Of a stretch of DNA of 5,699 nt, positions 1 through 5,405 are shown one piece after another; the stretch's first letter is position 1; the number at the start of each line of letters is the position of its first letter. This stretch comes from Bacteroidales bacterium (GTDB lineage Bacteria; Bacteroidota; Bacteroidia; Bacteroidales; VadinHA17). The translations under genes and the position numbers were made by a program. The stretch covers positions 1 through 5,699 of the forward strand of contig PMIG01000159.1 of the NCBI GenBank assembly GCA_003157055.1. The letters run 5' to 3'. The notes beneath the pieces were generated by a model. The model was not told where the DNA came from, did no database searches, and saw only the letters and a program-made list of their open reading frames with translations.

Positions 1-108
1 AACATCAAGAAAATCATCAAACTCGGAGCCATAGCCAAATGTACCGGAGGCAGTAATTACCGGGTTTTTAAATTGAAGATCACCGATTGAAAAGCTAAGT
101 TTTACCAT
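1..108 (-). CDS. pyrD: Dihydroorotate dehydrogenase B, catalytic (FMN) subunit, N-terminal fragment
   Basis: Only the first 36 codons are in the window; the gene runs off the left edge. The start is the ATG at 106-108 and the frame is open to base 1. The translation contains [13 protein letters not shown] (residues 15-27), the conserved N-terminal FMN-barrel signature of class 1 dihydroorotate dehydrogenases, close to the NPV-TASGTFG form of the 1B type. The family oxidises dihydroorotate to orotate in pyrimidine synthesis; the 1B enzyme passes electrons through PyrK to NAD+ in the cytoplasm. The start overlaps the end of pyrK by 7 bp, which implies co-transcription and probably translational coupling. 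Upstream there is only a weak purine run (AAAGAG). The family call is firm because both the motif and the adjacent partner subunit agree. Confidence 0.93.
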   Translation of the reverse strand, partial: MVKLSFSIGDLQFKNPVITASGTFGYGSEFDDFLDV

Positions 109-869
109 ATTAACTCTTTAATATTAAAAACCGGGCCATCAATACATGTGCAAACATTTCCTTTTACAGTGTTAACAACGCAACAAAGACAGGCTCCTAT
201 ACCGCATCCCATGAGGTTTTCGAGAGATACTTCACAATCAGTATTGCTTTTTTTGCACCAGCCGGCTATTGCTTTCATCATCATTTCAGGCCCACAGCAA
301 TAGACCATATCATACCTGGCCTTCCCAAGAAGTGAATGATCTGTGACAAAACCCTTTTCACCTGCCGATCCATCCTCAGTTGTCAGGAATACGTTCCCGA
401 CATCTTCATAATCCCTGTATTCAAGTATGCGATCGCTGTTTCTGAATCCCAGTAGTATGTCGGGGATAATACTATGTGACTTAAGGTACCTGCCGAGATA
501 TAATAGTGGCGCAATGCCGCATCCTCCACCAATCAGAAGAGTACGAGCTCCTTTTTCCGGGATGCTGAATGAATTTCCCAGCGGATAGATCAGATTCAGT
601 AAATCATCTGTTTTAAGCCTTGAAAGCGATTCTGTTCCTTTTCCTACGACCTGCACCAGGATCTTAAACCTGTTATTTATATAATCGACGTCATGAAGCG
701 ATAAAGGGCGACGCAAGAAGGTTTCCTTACTTCTATCAACCCTGGCTTGTACAAACTGACCCGGCTTCATTTCAGGAAGTTTCTCACTGCTTTCCAGTTC
801 TATTATAAAGAAATCTTTTTTAAGAGGCTTATTATCAATAACTTTCAGAGATTCAATCCGCTTCGTCAT
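102..869 (-). CDS. pyrK: Dihydroorotate dehydrogenase B, electron transfer subunit
   Basis: This is the FAD and [2Fe-2S] subunit that moves electrons from the PyrD flavin to NAD+. An ATG at 867-869 gives 255 residues, the usual family length; the frame also opens one codon earlier at a TTG, which I did not choose. Numbered from the ATG, an N-terminal ferredoxin-reductase beta-barrel carries the FAD motif RRPLS (53-57). A nucleotide-binding domain follows with [11 protein letters not shown] (112-121) and CCGPEMM (191-197). The C-terminal iron-sulfur region has Cys222, Cys227 and Cys230, and Cys242 just before DGPVF, matching the family spacing C-x4-C-x2-C...C-x-DGPVF. Extra cysteines at 229 and 240 sit beside the presumed ligands. 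The stop overlaps the pyrD start. No Shine-Dalgarno sequence is visible. It follows the XRE gene after 86 bp and probably has its own promoter. Confidence 0.95.
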   Translation of the reverse strand: MTKRIESLKVIDNKPLKKDFFIIELESSEKLPEMKPGQFVQARVDRSKETFLRRPLSLHDVDYINNRFKILVQVVGKGTESLSRLKTDDLLNLIYPLGNSFSIPEKGARTLLIGGGCGIAPLLYLGRYLKSHSIIPDILLGFRNSDRILEYRDYEDVGNVFLTTEDGSAGEKGFVTDHSLLGKARYDMVYCCGPEMMMKAIAGWCKKSNTDCEVSLENLMGCGIGACLCCVVNTVKGNVCTCIDGPVFNIKELIW

Positions 870-886
870 CAACAGAATGTTTGAGA

Positions 887-894
887 CAAATATA
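887..894 (-). promoter_or_regulatory. Candidate Bacteroidota -7 box for pyrKD
   Basis: On the minus strand this reads TATATTTG, an exact match to the Bacteroidota -7 consensus TAnnTTTG. Transcription would begin about ten bases upstream of the pyrK ATG, giving a very short leader. I see no TTTG at the -33 distance (about 20 bp upstream), so the call rests on the -7 box and its position alone. Confidence 0.35.
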
Positions 895-955
895 CTTTAT
901 AAAAATTATTATTTTGCCATTTTTTTACTTTTAAGGCTACTGAGATTCCTAAAAA

Positions 956-1375
956 TCACTCATCCAATGGAAAGTATTCCCTGAATGTGCCGTTATTGTA
1001 AAACCAGGCTATTTTTTCAACATCAGTGCTCACTTTTGCCACAGCAGGCGCTTCCGGAGGCTTTCTGAAATCCTTTTTTTCTATGTCTGAGAATAAACCC
1101 GGTTCATTATTCGAGGCTTTCTGCTCATTTTCCTTCGCATCTGTGAATAGTTCCTGCATTGATTGATCACGGTACATATCTCCCTTGCCAAATAAAAGCC
1201 AATCAGTTGATAAAAAAGGATATTTTTCAAGCATTTTCAATATGAAATCAAGGCTTGGCTTGTTTCTTCCCGAAATTATATGAGAAATACCCGAGGGCTG
1301 TACATCTATCTCCACAGCAAATTGAGAAGAAGATTTGTTTTCAGCTTTAAGAAAATCAAGTATGCGATCTTTCAT
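956..1375 (-). CDS. XRE-family helix-turn-helix transcriptional regulator
   Basis: This 139-residue protein begins with a lambda-repressor-like (XRE/HTH_3) DNA-binding domain at about residues 2-65. The scaffold helix is near 15-25 (SSSQFAVEIDV) and the recognition helix near 26-37 (QPSGISHIISGR), followed by the typical NKPSLDFILKML and STDWLLFGKGDMY segment (56-68) of small Bacteroidota regulators. A polar linker (about 70-115) leads to a C-terminal motif, VEKIAWFYNNGTFREYFP (119-136), that I recognise from similar Bacteroidota regulators but cannot assign a function. There is no LexA/CI-like S24 peptidase domain, so SOS-type self-cleavage is not expected. The ATG at 1373-1375 is the only good start. 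The first palindrome of the operator array lies 16 bp upstream, which suggests autoregulation. The regulated genes are otherwise unknown; no phage or mobile gene is adjacent in this window. Confidence 0.9.
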   Translation of the reverse strand: MKDRILDFLKAENKSSSQFAVEIDVQPSGISHIISGRNKPSLDFILKMLEKYPFLSTDWLLFGKGDMYRDQSMQELFTDAKENEQKASNNEPGLFSDIEKKDFRKPPEAPAVAKVSTDVEKIAWFYNNGTFREYFPLDE

Positions 1376-1391
1376 GATAGAATTATTAGTA

Positions 1392-1449
1392 TTACAAATG
1401 TAAATTATTTCTAAATTACATGTGTAATTTTATCAATTTACAAATGTAA
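1392..1449. promoter_or_regulatory. Three palindromic operator-like sites upstream of the XRE gene
   Basis: Three copies of TTACA-NN-TGTAA lie at 1392-1403 (centre AA), 1416-1427 (centre TG) and 1438-1449 (centre AA). Their centres are 24 and 22 bp apart, about two helical turns, so bound dimers would sit on roughly the same face of the DNA. The middle site is extended to 9-bp arms on each side of its TG (1413-1430). The cluster lies between the XRE start codon and its best promoter. HTH_3 regulators commonly bind such dyads and repress their own gene; that the XRE product binds here is inferred from position and symmetry. Confidence 0.72.
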
Positions 1450-1473
1450 TTTAAACTTGGGAAGTAAAACAAA
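1441..1473 (-). promoter_or_regulatory. Promoter for the XRE gene, -7 box inside an operator
   Basis: On the minus strand a -33 TTTG (1470-1473) is followed after 21 bp by a -7 box TACATTTG (1441-1448), matching the Bacteroidota TTTG-N(about 20)-TAnnTTTG promoter. The -7 box is wholly inside the third palindrome (1438-1449). Transcription would start near 1435 and run through the other two palindromes into the XRE gene, leaving a leader of about 60 nt. A repressor on these sites would block both polymerase binding and escape. Site 1 also contains TACATTTG (1395-1402), but nothing like a -33 box lies at the right distance. Confidence 0.5.
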
Positions 1474-1477
1474 AGTG

Positions 1478-1496
1478 AATACAAAATAATTGTATT
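1478..1496. repeat. Inverted repeat AATACAA / TTGTATT
   Basis: Seven-base arms AATACAA (1478-1484) and TTGTATT (1490-1496) flank a 5-base centre. It sits just upstream of the -33 box of the candidate XRE promoter. It resembles a relaxed relative of the TTACA/TGTAA dyad and could be an additional weak protein-binding site. In DNA this AT-rich, a chance origin is possible. Confidence 0.35.
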
Positions 1497-1514
1497 ATCC
1501 TGTATATCTGTATT

Positions 1515-1544
1515 TTACAAATGTAAGATATCTAATGTAAGATA
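1515..1544. promoter_or_regulatory. Fourth TTACA-AA-TGTAA palindrome plus 11-bp direct repeat
   Basis: A perfect fourth copy of the palindrome lies at 1515-1526. Its right half belongs to an 11-bp direct repeat, AATGTAAGATA, at 1520-1530 and 1534-1544 (period 14 bp), so an extra TGTAA half-site follows the full site. Its centre is 77 bp from that of site 3. The same regulator probably binds here, but I see no promoter with both boxes around it. Confidence 0.6.
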
Positions 1545-1574
1545 ATAGATTAGATTCATATAACACTGGTATAT

Positions 1575-1673
1575 AGTTATATATAGCATTTCTCTAAAGG
1601 ATATAGGCTGAATTTAATATAAAATGCTATATAAACAAAGCCAAATAGATTAGGTAATGCTATATATATAACT
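1575..1673. repeat. AT-rich three-copy repeat with inverted outer arms
   Basis: AGTTATATATAGCATT (1575-1590) is inverted relative to AATGC(TA)5ACT (1656-1673), differing only by one extra TA unit. A third copy of the core, AATGCTATATA, lies at 1623-1633 in the same orientation as the right arm. The outer arms could pair around a 65-nt centre, but the stem would be almost all A-U. It holds no open frame of note and no target-site duplication that I can see. It could be a second set of binding sites or the remains of a small inverted-repeat element. Confidence 0.5.
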
Positions 1674-1754
1674 GATATTTATCTATTTATTCAATATTGG
1701 TTTGCTTTATCATTATTATTCACAACTGTAATTAAAATATGATATTTAATCCAA

Positions 1755-1800
1755 TTACATGTGTAAATATTACATTGTTTTACACTATTTACAAATGTAA
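1755..1800. promoter_or_regulatory. Distal pair of TTACA-NN-TGTAA palindromes
   Basis: Full sites lie at 1755-1766 (centre TG) and 1789-1800 (centre AA, with perfect 6-bp arms TTTACA/TGTAAA). Between them are two more TTACA half-sites at 1770-1774 and 1780-1784, exactly 10 bp apart. Lone TGTAA halves flank the pair at 1727-1731 and 1804-1808. This is a second dense cluster, about 350 bp from the one next to the XRE gene, a layout that would allow looping between clusters. No gene start lies close by on either strand. Confidence 0.62.
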
Positions 1801-1830
1801 AGTTGTAATTAGAATGAGAATTACCTAGGA

Positions 1831-1977
1831 GATTAATTATTTACTGGCATCCCCTGCCCTTATTCTTTACCAGAAATGAATATTTATTGATCGCAGAGTA
1901 AACGAAAGAGAAAATTGAATTCTCAGAGAGTTGACTGAACTTAATGAGATAATTCCGGAAGAAAGAGAACAAAGCTC
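1831..1977. other. Gene-free stretch downstream of the symporter
   Basis: This less AT-rich part of the 600-bp intergenic region holds no TTACA/TGTAA dyads. No open frame here looks like a protein, and I find no convincing terminator for the symporter gene that ends at 1978. A short GGCA/TGCC inverted repeat near 1847-1857 is too weak to call. Confidence 0.5.
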
Positions 1978-3363
1978 CTATTCAGGCTGAAACTGCCTGG
2001 CAGCATCATCGTCGAATTCCTTCTCTGATCTTGCAATAATGGCTGTAGCCAGGCAATTACCTATCACATTGACCGATGTCCTGGCCATATCCATAAGAAC
2101 ATCTATTCCCAGTATTATAAAAACGGGTTCAACCGGCAGCCCAAAGCTAACAACAGTTCCCATCAGGATCACCAGCGCAGCCCTGGAGACACCTGCTACC
2201 CGTTTGCTGGTCAGCATCAGGGTAAAACAAATTATTAGCTGTCTTCCGAAGGAGAGATCAATTCCTGCTGTCTGAGCTACGAATATTGTAGCCAGTGAGA
2301 GGTAAAGCGTCGTTCCGTCCAGGTTAAAGCTGTATCCGGTTGGAATCACGAAGGCGACTATTTTCCTGGGGATCCCGAATCTCTCCATAGATTTCATTGC
2401 TGAGGGCAGGGCAGATTCGGAATTCGAAGTGGCAAAGGCAATCGTAGCAGGTTCAGATACTGCCTTTATAAACGGCCGTACCGGTATCCTGAAGATCAAT
2501 GCAACCGGTAGCAAAACGAAGCCCAGAAATGCAATAAGGGCAACGTACAGCGTTACAAGCAGCTTGATGAGGTTATAAAGTACATCAAGGCCCATATGTC
2601 CTATAGTATATGCGATTGCGGCAAATACTGCGACCGGAGCAAAGTACATTACAATATTTGTAAATTTAAACATAACCTCGGCAAGGCTTTCGCTGAAACG
2701 GACCACCGGGCCACGGTATTTTTCGTTCACCATAGCGACTGCGATGCCAAATATAATGCTGAAAATGACAATTTGAAGGATCTGTCCCTCGACAATGGAT
2801 TTTGCAATGTTCTCAGGAAAAATGTGCAGGAGAAAATCACCAGCCGTCTGGGCTTTCATTGAAGTAACTGCCGAAGCGTCAGGATTCGGAGGCAATATCA
2901 CACCAACGCCGGCTTTGCTGATATTAATGGCAGCAAGTCCGATGAAAAGTGCAACTGTCGATACTATTTCAAAGTATAATAATGACTTCCATCCCATTCT
3001 GCCTATCTGCTTAATATTGGCATGGCCTGCAATCCCCACAACCAGGGTTGAGAAGAGAAGAGGCGCAATAATTGTCTTGATGAGTCTGAGGAATATATCA
3101 CTCAGGAACTGGAGCTTACGGGCAACTGCCGGAATATCGTACCCGAATTCAGCTCCTGCAAGCATACAAACAAGGATCCAGGTCGTAAGGGATCTTTTCT
3201 TAAAGGCATAGATCACCAGCAAGCCAAGGCTAAGGAGACGGAATACCAGAAGAACAATATTGCTGATATCCAGTATTTTATATGCCCTCAGAAAGAACAT
3301 TACGAGGGTGACAGATATCACTCCGATCAGAATGATTGGAAAGAGTTTCCTGGTATCCTTCAT
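1978..3363 (-). CDS. Dicarboxylate/amino acid:cation symporter (DAACS family) with N-terminal extension
   Basis: This 461-residue inner-membrane protein belongs to the sodium/proton-coupled glutamate/C4-dicarboxylate carriers (GltP, GltT, DctA, archaeal GltPh). The HP1 tip is ATSNSESALP (311-320), the TM7 cation motif is PTGYSFNLDGT (341-351) and the HP2 tip is GVSRAALVIL (391-400). TM8 carries D421, D425, R428, T429 and N432, matching the GltPh substrate-binding series D390, D394, R397, T398 and N401. N436 stands where GltPh has D405, as in DctA-like members. R428 suggests an acidic substrate, but aspartate/glutamate and C4-dicarboxylates cannot be separated. The usual TM1 appears to start near residue 60, so two hydrophobic stretches at about 8-25 and 34-54 are extra compared with the common length of about 400-430. 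The gene follows the SlyD-like gene by 21 bp and is probably co-transcribed with it. Confidence 0.92.
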   Translation of the reverse strand: MKDTRKLFPIILIGVISVTLVMFFLRAYKILDISNIVLLVFRLLSLGLLVIYAFKKRSLTTWILVCMLAGAEFGYDIPAVARKLQFLSDIFLRLIKTIIAPLLFSTLVVGIAGHANIKQIGRMGWKSLLYFEIVSTVALFIGLAAINISKAGVGVILPPNPDASAVTSMKAQTAGDFLLHIFPENIAKSIVEGQILQIVIFSIIFGIAVAMVNEKYRGPVVRFSESLAEVMFKFTNIVMYFAPVAVFAAIAYTIGHMGLDVLYNLIKLLVTLYVALIAFLGFVLLPVALIFRIPVRPFIKAVSEPATIAFATSNSESALPSAMKSMERFGIPRKIVAFVIPTGYSFNLDGTTLYLSLATIFVAQTAGIDLSFGRQLIICFTLMLTSKRVAGVSRAALVILMGTVVSFGLPVEPVFIILGIDVLMDMARTSVNVIGNCLATAIIARSEKEFDDDAARQFQPE

Positions 3364-3384
3364 GAAAACATCTTAAAATACCCT

Positions 3385-3921
3385 TTAACTGCAGTTTCCT
3401 GAACAGCTATCGGAGCTTTTATTGCTGCAACTGGAACAGGAATTGACTGAAGCATAGAGTTCATCATCAGTTGCTTCACGTACCTCTATTATTTTTCCCG
3501 AAAAGCAGAGATCGGCTCCAGCCATTGGATGATTAAAATCCATTCTTACATAAGTATCTGATATTTCAATAATTGTCCCGGTAACACGGTTGCCGTTAGT
3601 ATCCATCATGGGGATTACATTCCCGACCTTGCATATATTTTCATCTACCTTACCATCATTTTCAAATATTGAATGTGGCAGATTCATTATCATATCTTCC
3701 CTTTTATCGCCATAGGCAGATCCGGCATCGAGCACAAAATTGAAATTATCACCTGTTTCAAGAGAGAATAATTTCGATTCGAATGACGGGAGGAGCCCAC
3801 CTGTACCAAAGACAAAAGTCATTGGCTTGCTCTCTTCAAGGGTCTCAATTACCATTCCTTCCGAATTCCCTTCCCTTAGCTCATAAATAAGAGAAACCAT
3901 CTTGTTCTTTTCTATTTTCAT
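3385..3921 (-). CDS. slyD: SlyD-like FKBP-type peptidyl-prolyl cis-trans isomerase
   Basis: This 178-residue protein is expected to be a cytoplasmic prolyl isomerase and chaperone. The FKBP half begins with YELREGNSEGMVIE (13-26) and FVFGTGGLLPSFE (36-48). AYGDKREDMIMNLP (69-82) leads into the SlyD-type insert-in-flap domain (about 75-125), and the fold closes with FNHPMAGADLCFSGKIIEVREAT (129-151), the usual SlyD signature. The tail after residue 160 is rich in Ser and Cys, with Cys162, Cys165, Cys173 and Cys177. SlyD proteins often carry His/Cys-rich metal-binding tails that bind nickel; this one has no histidine, so metal binding is only suggested. No signal peptide is present. The symporter gene follows after 21 bp. 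The gene symbol is by family resemblance. Confidence 0.88.
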   Translation of the reverse strand: MKIEKNKMVSLIYELREGNSEGMVIETLEESKPMTFVFGTGGLLPSFESKLFSLETGDNFNFVLDAGSAYGDKREDMIMNLPHSIFENDGKVDENICKVGNVIPMMDTNGNRVTGTIIEISDTYVRMDFNHPMAGADLCFSGKIIEVREATDDELYASVNSCSSCSNKSSDSCSGNCS

Positions 3922-3948
3922 TTAACTATCTTAATTATTGTTTGAAGG

Positions 3949-3956
3949 CAAATATA
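3949..3956 (-). promoter_or_regulatory. Candidate Bacteroidota -7 box for the slyD-symporter operon
   Basis: The minus strand reads TATATTTG, an exact TAnnTTTG match, 27 bp upstream of the SlyD-like start codon. The nearest upstream TTTG (3968-3971) is only 11 bp away instead of about 20, so the -33 element is missing or diverged. The same TATATTTG octamer occurs before pyrK. Confidence 0.38.
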
Positions 3957-3959
3957 GCT

Positions 3960-4020
3960 AAAGGCAGCAAAATCATTTACTCTTAGATAGGAGAATATCG
4001 AAATAAAGGCAGCAGGATCA
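3960..4020. repeat. Two 16-bp direct repeats, 14 of 16 identical
   Basis: AAAGGCAGCAAAATCA (3960-3975) recurs as AAAGGCAGCAGGATCA (4005-4020), a period of 45 bp. The second copy covers the terminal stop codon of the interrupted outer-membrane protein gene; the first lies just upstream of the slyD -7 box. It may be a small duplication or paired binding sites; no function is shown. Confidence 0.45.
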
Positions 4021-4614
4021 GAAAGTAAAACTAATCCTGATCTCAGGATTACTGTAGATCTCGTATTTTGGAGTCTCCAATGTCCATAATACCGCAATAT
4101 TAATTGCGGCGCGCTTCCCTACAGGTTAGCTTAATCCTGCACCCGCAAGAGGGGTATTTATGAAAAATCTTTCTGAATTGACGGGAGGTATTTTCCAATA
4201 TAATGATTCAAGGCTCAGCAGTTCATCTTCGGCCTGAAGAAAAATGCTATAATGCATCCCAATATGGATTAAGTTATTAAGATCCTGGATAACAACAATT
4301 TGAGTGTATGCGTTTCCTCCATAAAAATCTGTCCTGCCATTAGAGTCCTTATAAAACCTGTAATCAGGTCCGACAGCTATTGAAAGTCTTGGAAGAACCC
4401 ACAGACCTATGACTGGTGAAAGCTGGATGTCAGTAATTCCTCCGAACTGCAATCCCATGCTCCCGCCATAGAAGAGTCTGTCCTTCAAAGCCGGAATATT
4501 GCTTTGTTCCTGTTGAGCTGACGTTGGCAATATGGATAACAATATGGATATCAGAACTATAAATATCATGATTCCATGTTTACCATGACCATATTCTCTG
4601 TCGATGATTTTCAT
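4018..4614 (-). pseudogene. Bacteroidota outer-membrane beta-barrel protein, interrupted by an in-frame TAA
   Basis: From the ATG at 4612-4614 the frame runs 162 codons to a TAA at 4126-4128. It then stays open for 35 more codons to a TGA at 4018-4020, for 198 residues in all if the stop is read as an amino acid. A signal peptide is clear: hydrophobic core about 15-29, then PTSA before QQE, with likely cleavage after Ala33. The mature part has alternating hydrophobic strands typical of a small 8-strand-type barrel. The piece after the stop (PVGKRAAIN..., YSNPEIRISFTF) looks like the missing last strands and ends in Phe, the usual beta-barrel assembly signal. Homologues I recall have Gln before PVG/PLG, so one C-to-T change (CAA to TAA) would explain the break. 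Without the tail, membrane assembly should fail. The substrate or role is unknown. Alternatives are a sequencing error or stop readthrough. Confidence 0.8.
4032..4051 (-). terminator. Perfect hairpin at the 3' end of the barrel gene, possible terminator
   Basis: TAATCCTGA (4032-4040) and TCAGGATTA (4043-4051) are a perfect inverted repeat around 2 bases. On the minus strand it is followed by GTTTTACTTT, a moderately T-rich run, so it could end transcription of the barrel gene. It lies inside the last codons of the uninterrupted reading frame, which lowers confidence. Confidence 0.35.
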
Positions 4615-4627
4615 AACTACATTTTTA

Positions 4628-4635
4628 TAACTTTG
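4628..4635 (+). promoter_or_regulatory. Candidate -7 box for the short-chain dehydrogenase gene
   Basis: TAACTTTG matches TAnnTTTG on the plus strand in the 72-bp gap between the divergent barrel and dehydrogenase genes. The -7 position would give a leader of about 45 nt before the ATG at 4687. No TTTG occurs at the -33 spacing, so this is tentative. On the other strand, TTTATTTG (4648-4655) is a one-mismatch candidate for the barrel gene. Confidence 0.3.
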
Positions 4636-4686
4636 ATGTGATCATTGCAAATAAACGAAAAAAATCGGCTTTTAATATCCGGCACC

Positions 4687-5385
4687 ATGATGAACATTGT
4701 AATTAACGGCGGTACAAGCGGCATCGGAAAAGAGATTGCGCTATACCTTTCAGGGAATAAGGAGAACAACATCCTTGTCACAGGAAGGAACAAGACGGCG
4801 CTTGAAGAATTAAGAGAAGGGGCTGGCAACAGGAATATTCTTACGCATCAGATTGATTTGGAGGAATTTGAGAAGTACGCGAGATCTTTTCAGAAATTCG
4901 TAGCATCCCATTTAGGTCATGTTAATGTGCTTATCAATAATGCCGGTTTGCTGATAGTGAATGATTTTATGAGATCATCCACAGAAGAAGCCAGGAAAAT
5001 GATGGAGACGAATTTCTTTGGACCTGCCGCGCTTATAAGGGCATTGCATCACCTGATGCAAAAAGGGTCGCATATTGTCAATATTTCAAGCATGGGAGGG
5101 TATCAGGGCAGTACAAAATACAGGGGACTCTCCTATTACAGTGCTTCAAAAGCTGCGCTTTCCAGCCTTACTGAATGCCTTTCTGAAGAATTCCGTGAGT
5201 CAGGCATTATTGTAAACTGCCTTGCACTTGGGTCTGTCGGGACTGGAATGCTGGAGAAAGCTTTCCCGGGTGACAAAGCGCCGGTAAATACCACAGAAAT
5301 GGCAGAATTTATTTCCTGGTTTGCTATAAATGGAAGTAAAATCTTCAATGGCAAAGTTTTACCGGTAGCATTAAGCAATCCGTAG
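4687..5385 (+). CDS. Short-chain dehydrogenase/reductase (SDR family)
   Basis: This is a classical SDR of 232 residues, an NAD(P)-dependent oxidoreductase with a Rossmann fold, expected in the cytoplasm. The cofactor loop is GGTSGIG (8-14), the structural motif is NNAG (84-87), and the catalytic residues are Ser134/Ser135 (NISS), Tyr151 and Lys155 (YSASK). TGRNK (32-36) after the second strand has a basic residue consistent with NADP(H) preference, though this is weak evidence. The Ser-to-Tyr distance is about three residues longer than usual (GSTKYRGLSY), a form I also recall in Bacteroidota. Two adjacent ATGs (4687 and 4690) both fit; the frame also extends to a TTG at 4645, but that would place unneeded residues before strand one. 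No Shine-Dalgarno sequence is seen. The substrate cannot be predicted. It is divergent from the barrel gene and convergent with butyrate kinase. Confidence 0.9.
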   Translation: MMNIVINGGTSGIGKEIALYLSGNKENNILVTGRNKTALEELREGAGNRNILTHQIDLEEFEKYARSFQKFVASHLGHVNVLINNAGLLIVNDFMRSSTEEARKMMETNFFGPAALIRALHHLMQKGSHIVNISSMGGYQGSTKYRGLSYYSASKAALSSLTECLSEEFRESGIIVNCLALGSVGTGMLEKAFPGDKAPVNTTEMAEFISWFAINGSKIFNGKVLPVALSNP

Positions 5386-5392
5386 TCATTTA

Positions 5393-5405
5393 TACTCTAT
5401 GAGTA
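5393..5405. terminator. Small hairpin between convergent genes, weak
   Basis: TACTC (5393-5397) and GAGTA (5401-5405) form a perfect 5-bp inverted repeat with a 3-base loop, overlapping the stop codon of the butyrate kinase gene and 8 bp past the dehydrogenase stop. It could help end transcription from both sides in the 11-bp gap, but the stem is short and lacks a clear T-run. Confidence 0.2.

Noticed and set aside
1376..1977. Replication origin (oriC or plasmid iteron) considered because of AT-rich repeats
   Set aside because: I see no TTATCCACA-like DnaA boxes, no replication gene nearby, and the repeats are palindromes of operator type, so a regulatory role is more likely.
1376..1977. CRISPR array considered because of recurrent short repeats
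   Set aside because: The repeats are 12 bp palindromes at irregular distances, with no constant spacer length and no cas gene.
1919..1983. Short plus-strand frame reading LRELTELNEIIPEEREQ-like residues, considered as a gene remnant
   Set aside because: It is only about 20 codons, has no start or homology I can recognise, and reaches into the end of the symporter gene.
2039..3211. Plus-strand open frames of 78, 88 and 138 codons across the symporter region
   Set aside because: They lie antisense inside a strongly supported DAACS transporter gene and have no recognisable domains.
4126..4128. Selenocysteine or pyrrolysine recoding at the in-frame stop
   Set aside because: Those use TGA and TAG; this stop is TAA, and other genes in the window (pyrK, the SlyD-like gene) use TAA as a normal stop.
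4617..4829. Minus-strand 70-codon frame overlapping the start of the dehydrogenase gene
   Set aside because: It covers the Rossmann motif of a clear SDR gene on the other strand and shows no protein-like features.
5136..5378. Minus-strand 80-codon frame inside the dehydrogenase gene
   Set aside because: Antisense shadow of the catalytic region of the SDR.
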